Source: DATJGR01 sp963812255
GTDB lineage: Bacteria; Pseudomonadota; Gammaproteobacteria; Pseudomonadales; Azotimanducaceae
Direction: 5' to 3'
Length of the DNA stretch: 64,000 nt
Assembly (NCBI GenBank): GCA_963812255.1
Contig: CAWEUM010000005.1
Location: 1,426,001-1,490,000, forward strand
Shown piece after piece: positions 24,241 to 32,310 of this stretch (positions are counted from its first letter, which is position 1; the number at the start of each line of letters is the position of its first letter). The notes beneath the pieces are model-generated. The model had not been told where the DNA came from. It did no database searches and was given only the letters and a program-made list of their open reading frames with translations. Made by a program: the position numbers and the translations under genes.

Positions 24241-26148
24241 TCAGGCGCCGGCGAGAACCCGCCGAAGGTGACGTTCGAATGCGGGCCGATCCATTTCGCC
24301 CTGCATTCTCAGCGCACTGATCTCGCGCCCATCGAGACCGAAGAACAGCATGCTCGGCGGGCCGAACAAACCGAAATTCTTCAATAGTTCCTGATCCAAC
24401 GCATCGTTGGCAGTGACGTCTGCCTGCAGCAGGTGGAAGCGACGCAACTGAGCGGCGACGTCGGGATTGGAAAAGACCGTTCGCTGCATCACTTTGCAGG
24501 AGATGCACCAGTCCGCATAGAAATCGAGAGCAACCGGTTTGCCGGCTTTTTCTGCGGCCGCCAGTTCGGTACGAAGCGCCGCCATGCCACGCACGCGTTT
24601 CCATCTCACGTCGCCGCTATCATGCTGCGCGACACCGTCATGCGTCAGGCCAGACAACGGCGCCAATGGGTCCTGCGCGCCACTCGCGGCACCGATCAGC
24701 AATAGCACGCCATAGATAAAGCTGAACGCACCCGTGGCCTTGAACAACTGACCCCAGCCCTGGCGCGGCGAGAAGTCCAGCGCGCCGAGATACACGCCGA
24801 CGCCGATCGCAAGGATCGCCCAGAGTAGCAGCGTCGCGGTCGCGGGGATCACGCGTTCGAGCAACCATACGGCCACACCAAGCAGCAGCACGCCGAACAC
24901 CGCTTTGACGTTGTTCATCCAGGCGCCAGCCCGAGGCAACCAATGCGCGCCGCTCGAACCGATCAGCAGCAAAGGAACGCCCATACCAAGGCCGAGCGCG
25001 AGTAACGCGCTGCCGCCTAGCAGCGCATCGCCCGTGGCGCTGATGACAATCAACGCGCCCGCCAGCGGCGCCGAAAGACAGGGCGACACCACCAGGCTGG
25101 ACAAACTGCCCATGATGCCGACGCCGACATACTCGCCGCCGCGCTGATTCTGCGACACCGCGTTGACGCGGTTCTGCCAGGCTTGCGGTAGCTGCAATTC
25201 GTACAGACCGAACATCGACAGCGCCAGCAGCAGGAATACGATCGCAAACGCGATCAACACTGGCGGCGATTGAAGCGCCGCCTGAAGGTTCATACTCGCC
25301 CCGAACAGCCCAACCACCACGCCGAGCGCCGCGTAGGTGACTGCCATGCCCAGCACATACGCCAACGACAGCGAGAAGGCGCGAAAGCGGGTGACCGAAC
25401 TGCCCTGTCCAACGATGATGCTTGATAATATGGGCACCATCGGCAACACGCACGGCGTGAAGGCGAGTCCGATACCGGCAACGAAAAAGATGCCCAGCGC
25501 ATAGAACAGGTTGCCGCGCGTGAGCAGCGCCGCCAGCCGCTGTTCTTCTGTTCGTTCCGCGACCGGCACCGCAATGGGCGCGGTGGCACGCGTTGCCGTT
25601 GACCCCAGTCCGCCAGTTGCGCCGCCGTGCCAGGAAAACGAGACCCGCCTGGTCTGCGGCGGATAGCACAGGCCACGATCCGCACAGCCCTGGTACGTGA
25701 CGACGGCTTCGAACGGGCCTTCACCGGTTCCGGTTCGGGTTACCGGCACCCGTGCCGATACTTCGTGATAGTAGACCTGCACTTCGCCGAAATACTCGTC
25801 GATTTTGGTCTTGCCGTGCGGAATCTGTGCCTCGCCCAATGTGAACGCACTTCCGGCGGGCATCGTAAAGCCGAAGCGATGCCGATACAGGTAATAGCCG
25901 TCCGGCATCTTCCAATGTGTGTGCAGAACGCCGTTGTCGAGGCTGGCGGAGAATTCGAATGCCTGGTCTGCGGTCAGAAATTCCGGCTCGTCGCCGAGCA
26001 GATTGGTCGCATGACCTTTCGATCCTGCGCCAAGCGTCCCCGCGTCGGGCGTTCCCGCGTAAAGCGTTTCCGCGTAAAGCGTTTCCGCGCCAAGCACCAA
26101 CGGTGCAAAAAGCACCAACGACAACAGCATCCATCCGATTCTTTGCAT
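24241..26148 (-). CDS. dsbD: thiol:disulfide interchange protein DsbD
   Basis: 635 residues. It carries electrons from cytosolic thioredoxin across the inner membrane to periplasmic DsbC/DsbG-type proteins. After the signal peptide, the periplasmic N-domain has the pair CADRGLC. The eight-helix core has FTPCVLPMVPIL and VVSPCLSAPLAGA. The C-terminal thioredoxin domain has DFYADWCISCKVM. All six redox cysteines are present. A 60-base run of four 15-base repeats (26034-26093) encodes a variable five-residue repeat just after the signal peptide. ATG 26148 is preferred; an in-frame TTG lies at 26169. Confidence 0.94.
   Translation of the reverse strand: MQRIGWMLLSLVLFAPLVLGAETLYAETLYAGTPDAGTLGAGSKGHATNLLGDEPEFLTADQAFEFSASLDNGVLHTHWKMPDGYYLYRHRFGFTMPAGSAFTLGEAQIPHGKTKIDEYFGEVQVYYHEVSARVPVTRTGTGEGPFEAVVTYQGCADRGLCYPPQTRRVSFSWHGGATGGLGSTATRATAPIAVPVAERTEEQRLAALLTRGNLFYALGIFFVAGIGLAFTPCVLPMVPILSSIIVGQGSSVTRFRAFSLSLAYVLGMAVTYAALGVVVGLFGASMNLQAALQSPPVLIAFAIVFLLLALSMFGLYELQLPQAWQNRVNAVSQNQRGGEYVGVGIMGSLSSLVVSPCLSAPLAGALIVISATGDALLGGSALLALGLGMGVPLLLIGSSGAHWLPRAGAWMNNVKAVFGVLLLGVAVWLLERVIPATATLLLWAILAIGVGVYLGALDFSPRQGWGQLFKATGAFSFIYGVLLLIGAASGAQDPLAPLSGLTHDGVAQHDSGDVRWKRVRGMAALRTELAAAEKAGKPVALDFYADWCISCKVMQRTVFSNPDVAAQLRRFHLLQADVTANDALDQELLKNFGLFGPPSMLFFGLDGREISALRMQGEMDRPAFERHLRRVLAGA
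26034..26093. repeat. four tandem 15-bp repeats inside dsbD
   Basis: Four adjacent 15-base units begin at 26034, 26049, 26064 and 26079. The two middle units differ at one base (GCGTTYCCGCGTAAA); the outer ones differ at a few more. The unit length keeps the dsbD frame, and the repeats encode successive LYAET-like pentapeptides right after the signal peptide. This is a candidate for slippage-driven length variation that would not break the gene. Confidence 0.85.
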
Positions 26149-26343
26149 GCCTGGGTTCGTCCGCGGCAAATAGAAGTGGCCACCTGTCGAACGCCCTCTT
26201 CTTGTCGCGCTTTGGAGAGACTGCGTACGGCGGGCGCGGTTCCATTGTAACTGCCGGGCCGATCACTATAAGGTGCGCCACTGCATGGGACGTGACGAAG
26301 TCCGCGTGACAGACGCAAAGCCCGTATCCGCCTGGATCGAAAC

Positions 26344-27087
26344 GTGAATCACCGCCTGCTTGGCTGCGGAGCGGTCGCGGTGCTGGTCGCGGTATGTGCC
26401 TGCGCCGCGCCGGCGCCCGCACCACCTCGGCCACCGCCACCGCAACCGGCCGCGCCACCCAAGCCAACACCCAAGCCGCCGCCGAAGGTCGACATCGACC
26501 GACTCGACAGGCTGCTCGACCAGGGCGATCGTGCGTTGAGGGACAACCGGCTGCTGACGCCGATCGACAACTGTGCCTACGACTTCTACCGCGAAGCGCT
26601 GCAGGTCGCGCCGAACCATCCCGCCGCACTTCACGGTTTGGAGCGCGTCGCGGAACGTTACGTGGCATGGGCCGAACAAGCGATGGAAAAGGGTCGCTTC
26701 GACACCGCCCGCGCGATGCTCAAACGGGCCCGAATCGTCGACCCTCAACTCGCGAGCATTGCCGCCGCGGAGGCGCAGATCGACATGCGCAGCACCGCGA
26801 AGCGAAGGCATGAAACACTCGACGCCGAGCAACTCTCGACGCGCAGCCGCGAACTTTCGCTTCGCCTGAAGCAACTCGGTACGCAGGCAAAGGCACGCGA
26901 TGCCTGGGTCATCATCCGCGCCCGCAACGATGCTGAGGGGCGCTGGATCTACCAGCAGATGGCAGATTCGCCGGGAGACAGGAGGATTCGCGCGGAGCTG
27001 ACACTCGGCGCGCCGCCCGGCGTGGATTTGTTGCAGATTGACCCGACCCTGGGCGACGCACCATCGACTGCATCGCCTTCGCATTGA
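26344..27087 (+). CDS. putative lipoprotein with proline-rich linker and TPR-like repeats
   Basis: 247 residues from a GTG. Residues 1-20 form a signal sequence with an imperfect lipobox (AVCAC), then a Pro/Ala/Lys-rich spacer (about 24-48), then helical repeats of TPR character: NCAYDFYREALQVAPNHPAALHGLERVAERY and AEQAMEKGRFDTARAMLKRARIVDP. The C-terminus has a mixed domain with AWVIIRARNDAEGRWIYQQM. It probably sits in the periplasm as an envelope scaffold. It precedes the DUF2333 gene by 12 bases and is divergent from dsbD. No family name is certain. Confidence 0.65.
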   Translation: MNHRLLGCGAVAVLVAVCACAAPAPAPPRPPPPQPAAPPKPTPKPPPKVDIDRLDRLLDQGDRALRDNRLLTPIDNCAYDFYREALQVAPNHPAALHGLERVAERYVAWAEQAMEKGRFDTARAMLKRARIVDPQLASIAAAEAQIDMRSTAKRRHETLDAEQLSTRSRELSLRLKQLGTQAKARDAWVIIRARNDAEGRWIYQQMADSPGDRRIRAELTLGAPPGVDLLQIDPTLGDAPSTASPSH

Positions 27088-27099
27088 CTGGAGCACACA

Positions 27100-28128
27100 G
27101 TGAACTGGAAGTTCTGGCAAACAAACTCGGATAACGCGCCCACCAGCTGGATTGGCCGTGTTCTGACTGCCATCCTCGTTTCGTACCTATTCACCTGTGT
27201 TGCGCTGGGATGGTGGTGGGACGAGGAGCCCGCCGCGTTTTCGGTCGATGACAACGCCCGAGCGTTCGCCTCGCGACAGGGCACCACCGTTGTCACCGGC
27301 TACACAACGGCAGCAACGCTCGCGCGGATTGCTGAAACGTTGTTGGATAAGCGCGGTGGATACCTGTCCAACGACGTCTTTCCGCCAGGGGTGTGGATGG
27401 ACAACGTGCCCAACTGGGAGTTCGGTGTGCTGGTGCAGGTACGCGACATGAGCCGCGAGATGCGGCTCGATCTCAGCCGGTCGCAGAGCCAATCAGCGGA
27501 AGATCCAGACCTGTCGGAAGCCGAAGGGCAATTCTTCTGGGACCACTCGAGCTGGGTGTTCCCCGATACCGAGGGCGAGTATCGCAAAGGTATCACCCGT
27601 CTCGAACACTATATGCAGCGGCTCGCGGATCCGAATCAGCCGGACGCCCAGTTCTATGCGCGCGCGGACAATCTGCGCAATTGGCTGGCCGGCGTGTCGA
27701 CACGCCTCGGCAGCCTGTCGCAGCGCCTCAGCAGTGCCGTTGGCAAGCGCCAACTCGACACTGGCCTGGCTGGCGACAGCGCGGCTACATCGGCGACCGC
27801 CGCGCCGGCGGAATCGCAGGTGAAGACCAAGTGGCTGGAGCTCGACGATGTGTTTTACGAGGCACGCGGCCAGACCTGGGCGCTGATCGAATTGCTGCAC
27901 GCCATCGACCACGACTTCAAAGACGTACTCGAAAAAAAGAACGCGCGGGTCAGTCTGCAGCAGATCATCCGTGAACTGGAGCCGACTCAAGCGACGATCT
28001 GGAGCCCGGTGATACTCAACGGCGACGGATTCGGGATTCTCGCCAACCACTCGCTGGTCATGGCTTCGTACATCGCACGCGCCAACGCCGCAATCATCGA
28101 CCTGCGGAATTTGCTGCAGCAGGGGTAG
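27100..28128 (+). CDS. DUF2333 family membrane-anchored protein
   Basis: 342 residues, start GTG with GGAG upstream. One N-terminal membrane helix (about 18-38) is followed by a large periplasmic region. GGYLSNDVFPPGVWMDNVPNWEFGVLVQVRD and FWDHSSWVFPDTEGEYRKG are characteristic of DUF2333, a gammaproteobacterial envelope family without assigned function. The C-terminus is helical. The gene is probably co-transcribed with the preceding lipoprotein-like gene. Confidence 0.8.
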   Translation: MNWKFWQTNSDNAPTSWIGRVLTAILVSYLFTCVALGWWWDEEPAAFSVDDNARAFASRQGTTVVTGYTTAATLARIAETLLDKRGGYLSNDVFPPGVWMDNVPNWEFGVLVQVRDMSREMRLDLSRSQSQSAEDPDLSEAEGQFFWDHSSWVFPDTEGEYRKGITRLEHYMQRLADPNQPDAQFYARADNLRNWLAGVSTRLGSLSQRLSSAVGKRQLDTGLAGDSAATSATAAPAESQVKTKWLELDDVFYEARGQTWALIELLHAIDHDFKDVLEKKNARVSLQQIIRELEPTQATIWSPVILNGDGFGILANHSLVMASYIARANAAIIDLRNLLQQG

Positions 28129-28171
28129 CGAGCGCAACCAATACCGCGCTTCTATGTCCCGGTATTTGTTG

Positions 28172-28177
28172 TAGAAT
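28172..28177 (+). promoter_or_regulatory. possible -10 element upstream of hppA
   Basis: TAGAAT at 28172 lies about 125 bases before the hppA start in the 172-base gap after the DUF2333 gene. No clear -35 box is seen at the standard distance, so this is a weak call based on the -10 match and location only. Confidence 0.2.
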
Positions 28178-28300
28178 CGCCGCCTTTGTCGGGGGGTCAG
28201 CCGCGCGCGGGTCGTGCCACGCGTTCCTGCTTCGAACCCAACGGGCCGTCTCACCCACTCAAGCCCAGCGTCTCAACAATAAAGCCTCACAGGGGGATTC

Positions 28301-30343
28301 ATGTCTACACCGCTGATCTTTGCCGTGGCCTGCGCCTTCGTCGCACTCGCCTACGGTCTGGTTTCCATCCGCTGGATTCTCGCTCAGCCGGCCGGCAATC
28401 CGCGCATGCAAGAGATTGCGGCCGCGATCCAGGCGGGCGCCAAAGCCTATCTGAACCGCCAGTACAGGACCATTGCGATAGTCGGTGGCGTGTTGTTCAT
28501 CATCCTCGGGATCGCGTTGAACTGGTACACCGCAATCGGGTTCCTGATCGGCGCCGTGCTGTCGGGCCTGACCGGCTTCATCGGCATGAACATCTCGGTG
28601 CGCGCCAACGTACGTACGGCGCAGGCTGCGTACAACGGCATCAATGCGGCACTCGCGGTAGCGTTTCGCGGTGGCGCGATCACCGGCATGCTCGTTGTCG
28701 GTCTGGGTTTGCTCGGCGTCGCCGGATACTTTGCTGCGATCCTGCCACTCATTGGCGAAGAACGGGCACTGCACGCACTGGTCGGTCTCGCCTTCGGTGG
28801 TTCACTGATCTCGATCTTCGCGCGTCTGGGTGGCGGTATCTTCACGAAAGGCGCCGACGTCGGTGCCGATCTGGTCGGCAAGGTCGAAGCCGGCATTCCG
28901 GAAGACGATCCGCGCAACCCTGCGGTCATCGCCGACAACGTCGGTGACAACGTCGGCGACTGCGCCGGGATGGCCGCAGACCTGTTCGAAACCTATGCGG
29001 TCACGATCGTGGCGACCATGTTGCTGGCGGGGCTCGTGATGAAAGATGCGGGTTCCGCTGCGGTGCTGTATCCGCTCGTGCTCGGCGGTGCATCGATCGT
29101 CGCCTCGATCATCGGCACATTCTTCGTATCAGCGAAGGAAGGCGGCAAGATCATGAACGCGCTCTATAAGGGCGTGATCGTCTCCGGCGTACTCGCCGGC
29201 ATCGCCTTCTACTTCATCACGGCCTGGATGCTGCCGCCCGAGCACGTGCTGCCGTTGTTCGGCGCAGCGGTGGTCGGTCTGCTGCTGACCGCCGCGATGG
29301 TGGTGATTACCGAGTATTACACCGCGACCGAATACGCGCCGGTGCAGCACGTCGCCAGCGCATCACAGACCGGGCATGCGACCAACATTATCGCCGGCCT
29401 CGGCGTGTCGATGAAGTCGACGGCACTCCCAGTGCTCGCGGTGTGTGTCGCAATCTGGGCGTCGTTCACATTGGCCGGATTGTTCGGAATTGCGATCGCT
29501 GCGACCGCGATGCTGTCGATGACCGGAATGATCGTGGCCCTGGACGCCTACGGGCCGATTACCGACAACGCCGGCGGCATTGCCGAGATGGCGGGATTGC
29601 CGAGCGAAATTCGCAACATCACCGATCCGCTCGATGCCGTCGGCAACACCACGAAAGCAGTCACCAAAGGCTACGCGATCGGCTCCGCCGGTCTGGCAGC
29701 GCTGGTGCTGTTCGCCGACTACACGCACAACCTCGAAGCGGTCGGAAGACTGGTCGACTTCAGCCTGTCGGATCCGGCCGTGATCATCGGTCTCTTTGTC
29801 GGCGGCCTGGTGCCCTATCTGTTCGGTTCAATGGCGATGGAAGCCGTCGGCCGCGCCGCCGGAACCGTGGTCAATGAAGTGCGGCGGCAGTTCAAAGAGA
29901 TCACGGGCATCATGGAAGGTACCGGCAAGCCGGATTATTCGCGCGCCGTCGACATGTTGACGAAGGCGGCGATCAAAGAAATGGTCATCCCAAGCCTGTT
30001 GCCGATTCTGGTTCCGATCGCGTTGTTCATCGTGATGACGTTCGCGATGGACGTATCATCCGGTATCAAAGCACTCGGCGGACTGCTGATCGGCACAATT
30101 GTCACGGGTCTGTTTGTCGCGATCTCGATGACGACCGGTGGCGGCGCCTGGGACAACGCCAAGAAATACATCGAAGACGGCCACTTCGGCGGAAAAGGCT
30201 CGGAAGCCCACAAGGCGGCCGTCACCGGCGACACGGTCGGCGATCCCTACAAGGACACGGCCGGTCCTGCTGTCAACCCGCTGATCAAGATCATCAACAT
30301 CGTTGCGTTGTTGATGGTGCCGGTCATCGGTTCGATCGTATGA
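28301..30343 (+). CDS. hppA: K+-insensitive pyrophosphate-energised proton pump
   Basis: 680 residues with about 16 membrane helices. It hydrolyses PPi and pumps H+ out of the cytoplasm. Catalytic motifs: KGADVGADLVGKVEAGIPEDDPRNPAVIADNVGDN near the first third, and GDTVGDPYKDTAGPAVNPL near the end. Lys452 in GNTTKAVTKGYAIGSAG occupies the position that is Ala in K+-dependent enzymes, so this is the K+-independent class. AGGGGG just before the ATG is the ribosome binding site. It faces a PPi-type phosphofructokinase gene, suggesting linked pyrophosphate use. Confidence 0.95.
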   Translation: MSTPLIFAVACAFVALAYGLVSIRWILAQPAGNPRMQEIAAAIQAGAKAYLNRQYRTIAIVGGVLFIILGIALNWYTAIGFLIGAVLSGLTGFIGMNISVRANVRTAQAAYNGINAALAVAFRGGAITGMLVVGLGLLGVAGYFAAILPLIGEERALHALVGLAFGGSLISIFARLGGGIFTKGADVGADLVGKVEAGIPEDDPRNPAVIADNVGDNVGDCAGMAADLFETYAVTIVATMLLAGLVMKDAGSAAVLYPLVLGGASIVASIIGTFFVSAKEGGKIMNALYKGVIVSGVLAGIAFYFITAWMLPPEHVLPLFGAAVVGLLLTAAMVVITEYYTATEYAPVQHVASASQTGHATNIIAGLGVSMKSTALPVLAVCVAIWASFTLAGLFGIAIAATAMLSMTGMIVALDAYGPITDNAGGIAEMAGLPSEIRNITDPLDAVGNTTKAVTKGYAIGSAGLAALVLFADYTHNLEAVGRLVDFSLSDPAVIIGLFVGGLVPYLFGSMAMEAVGRAAGTVVNEVRRQFKEITGIMEGTGKPDYSRAVDMLTKAAIKEMVIPSLLPILVPIALFIVMTFAMDVSSGIKALGGLLIGTIVTGLFVAISMTTGGGAWDNAKKYIEDGHFGGKGSEAHKAAVTGDTVGDPYKDTAGPAVNPLIKIINIVALLMVPVIGSIV

Positions 30344-30353
30344 ATTAGGAGAA

Positions 30354-30397
30354 AAGGGTCAGAGCGCCTTTCGCCGCGAAACGCACTCTGACCCCTT
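30354..30397. repeat. REP-like imperfect palindrome between hppA and PPi-PFK
   Basis: Arms of about 21 bases (AAGGGTCAGAG followed by CGCCTTTCGC, against the reverse complement of GCGAAACGCACTCTGACCCCTT) pair almost completely, with essentially no loop. It sits between two convergent stops (30343 and 30415). The GGGTCAGAGTGC core resembles palindromic elements scattered in gammaproteobacterial genomes and tied to RAYT transposases; this link is from memory. It may also stop transcription from both sides, but there is no T-tract. Confidence 0.7.
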
Positions 30398-30414
30398 CTG
30401 CAGCACCCGCTTCG

Positions 30415-31668
30415 TCAGAAGGGTGGCAGCTTCTTCGGCACCAGCCGATTCTTCAAGGTCACGTAGTCGGGCAGGCCCTGCTGGTAGCGCGGGTAGTCCT
30501 CGCCGGCAATCAACGGCGCGAGGTAGTCCCTCGCCTTTTGCGTGATACCGAACCCGTCGCGAGTGATGAAACTGCGCGGCATCTTCCGCTCGACGTTGGC
30601 GACCTTCGCAAGCTTTACCTCGCCAATCGTCCAGCGATACGGCTTCGACGATTTGCGCACGATGATCGGCATGACCGCGTTCTTGCCGGCGACCGCAAAC
30701 TCGACCGCCGCGCGGCCTACCGCATAGGCCTGCTCGACGTCCGTTTTCGACGCAATGTGACGCGCGGCGCGCTGCAGGTAGTCGGCAACCGCCCAATGGA
30801 ACTTGTAACCGAGTTCCGAACGGACGAGTTCGGCCACCGCTGGTGCGACACCGCCGAGTTGCGCATGGCCGAAGGCATCCCGTGTCCCGGCCTCAGCGAG
30901 AAAGCTGCCATCCGCGTGGCGCGCGCCTTCCGATACCACAATCACGCAGTAGCCTGCGCGCCTGACCGTTGCGTCCACCTTCTGTATGAACGCGGCCGGC
31001 TCGAACGCAACTTCTGGAAACAAGATGATGTGCGGTGCGTCGCCACTCGCCCGTTGCGCGAGGCCCGCCGCGGCGGCGATCCAGCCCGCGTGCCGACCCA
31101 TCACTTCCATCACGAACACTTTCGTCGATGTCTCGAACATGCTCGCGACATCCAGTGCGGCTTCGCGAATGGACACCGCAACATACTTGGCGACCGATCC
31201 AAAGCCGGGGCACGTGTCGGTGAACGGAAGATCGTTGTCCACGGTCTTCGGCACACCGATGCAAGTAATCGGATAGTCCAGGCTGGCACTCAATTGCGCC
31301 ACTTTGTTGGCGGTATCCTGCGAATCGCCGCCGCCGTTGTAGAAGAAGTAACCGATATCGTGCGCCTTGAATACGTCGATCAGGCGTCGGTACTCACGTG
31401 GATCGTCGTGGAATGGCTTCAGCTTGTGCCGGCAAGAACCGAATGCGCCCGCTGGCGTGCTGCGCAGACCGGCAATCGCGCTGGCCGATTCCAGACCCGT
31501 GTCGTACAACTCTTCGCGCAGTGCGCCGATGATACCGTTGCGTCCCGCAAGGACCTTGCCGATGACGCCGCGGTGACGGCGCGCGGTTTCGATCAGGCCG
31601 CAGGCGCTGGCATTGATGACGGCGGTCACCCCGCCGGACTGAGCGTAAAAGGCGTTGCGCTTGCGCAT
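30415..31668 (-). CDS. pfp: pyrophosphate-dependent 6-phosphofructokinase
   Basis: 417 residues. It interconverts fructose 6-phosphate and fructose 1,6-bisphosphate, using PPi rather than ATP. Two diagnostic positions support PPi use: Asp115 in NGGGDSQDT (where ATP enzymes have Gly104) and Lys141 in PKTVDNDL (where ATP enzymes have Gly124). Other motifs: CPGFGSVAKY and VMEVMGRHAGW. Convergent with hppA, separated only by a palindrome. In some methylotrophic and other proteobacteria, pfp and hppA are also neighbours. The reaction is reversible, so the direction in vivo is open. Confidence 0.92.
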   Translation of the reverse strand: MRKRNAFYAQSGGVTAVINASACGLIETARRHRGVIGKVLAGRNGIIGALREELYDTGLESASAIAGLRSTPAGAFGSCRHKLKPFHDDPREYRRLIDVFKAHDIGYFFYNGGGDSQDTANKVAQLSASLDYPITCIGVPKTVDNDLPFTDTCPGFGSVAKYVAVSIREAALDVASMFETSTKVFVMEVMGRHAGWIAAAAGLAQRASGDAPHIILFPEVAFEPAAFIQKVDATVRRAGYCVIVVSEGARHADGSFLAEAGTRDAFGHAQLGGVAPAVAELVRSELGYKFHWAVADYLQRAARHIASKTDVEQAYAVGRAAVEFAVAGKNAVMPIIVRKSSKPYRWTIGEVKLAKVANVERKMPRSFITRDGFGITQKARDYLAPLIAGEDYPRYQQGLPDYVTLKNRLVPKKLPPF

Positions 31669-31752
31669 GTGTTTCCTTGCAGGATTTGCGAGCGGCGGCC
31701 ATGGTAAAGGCTTTTATGCGACAATTCCCGCTGGCCGAACGCTACCTCTGCA

Positions 31753-32256
31753 ATGAAACCGATCCTCGCGGTGTTCTGGAACATCTGTCTGTTGCGGCGC
31801 GGACCGGAACTGGTCCCCACACATCCGTTGTTCGTCGGTGCCGTGATCGTCGCCGACGTACTGTTGAGTTTTTTCGTCTCGATTCAATTCAGCCACGAGT
31901 TGAGCGCGATACAGATCGCAACCCGCGTGCTCGTTTCGATGGCGGCGATGGCGGCCGCCACGTGGATGATGTTGTCGATGCGGGACGTGATCGGCCGATT
32001 CCCAGCCACCATCACGGCGTTGTTCGGGTGCGATCTGTTGTTCACCTTGCTCAGCGCGTTGCTGGTGCCGCTTGTCGGCGACGCGAGTTCGCTCCGAGTC
32101 GGGATCGTCGACCTGATCGTGATCTGGTCGATCGCCGTCAACGGCTTCATTCTGCATCGTGCGATGAATGTGACCGTTTTCATCGGCATCCTGCTCGCGC
32201 TCGGCACCGCCTTCCTCGCCGCGGCCCTGTCATTTGCGGCATCGGGTGGTCCTTGA
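31753..32256 (+). CDS. hypothetical multi-pass membrane protein
   Basis: 167 residues with four or five hydrophobic segments (about 27-45, 55-75, 85-108, 115-132 and 138-160) and few charged residues. The N-terminus MKPILAVFWNICLLRRGPELVP is like that of small inner-membrane proteins with a YIP1/DUF-type layout, but no family is recognised with confidence. It is divergent from the PPi-PFK gene and precedes mpl by about 55 bases, so it may share a promoter with mpl. Confidence 0.6.
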   Translation: MKPILAVFWNICLLRRGPELVPTHPLFVGAVIVADVLLSFFVSIQFSHELSAIQIATRVLVSMAAMAAATWMMLSMRDVIGRFPATITALFGCDLLFTLLSALLVPLVGDASSLRVGIVDLIVIWSIAVNGFILHRAMNVTVFIGILLALGTAFLAAALSFAASGGP

Positions 32257-32310
32257 AGGTGCGCAGGTAGTGGCGCCTTGTTGGCGGTGCGCAAACAGCC
32301 GGTCGATGCC

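Noticed and set aside
26400..26480. Proline/alanine-rich segment of the lipoprotein gene as a separate repeat or frameshift.
   Set aside because: The frame is continuous and the composition is typical of envelope-protein linkers.
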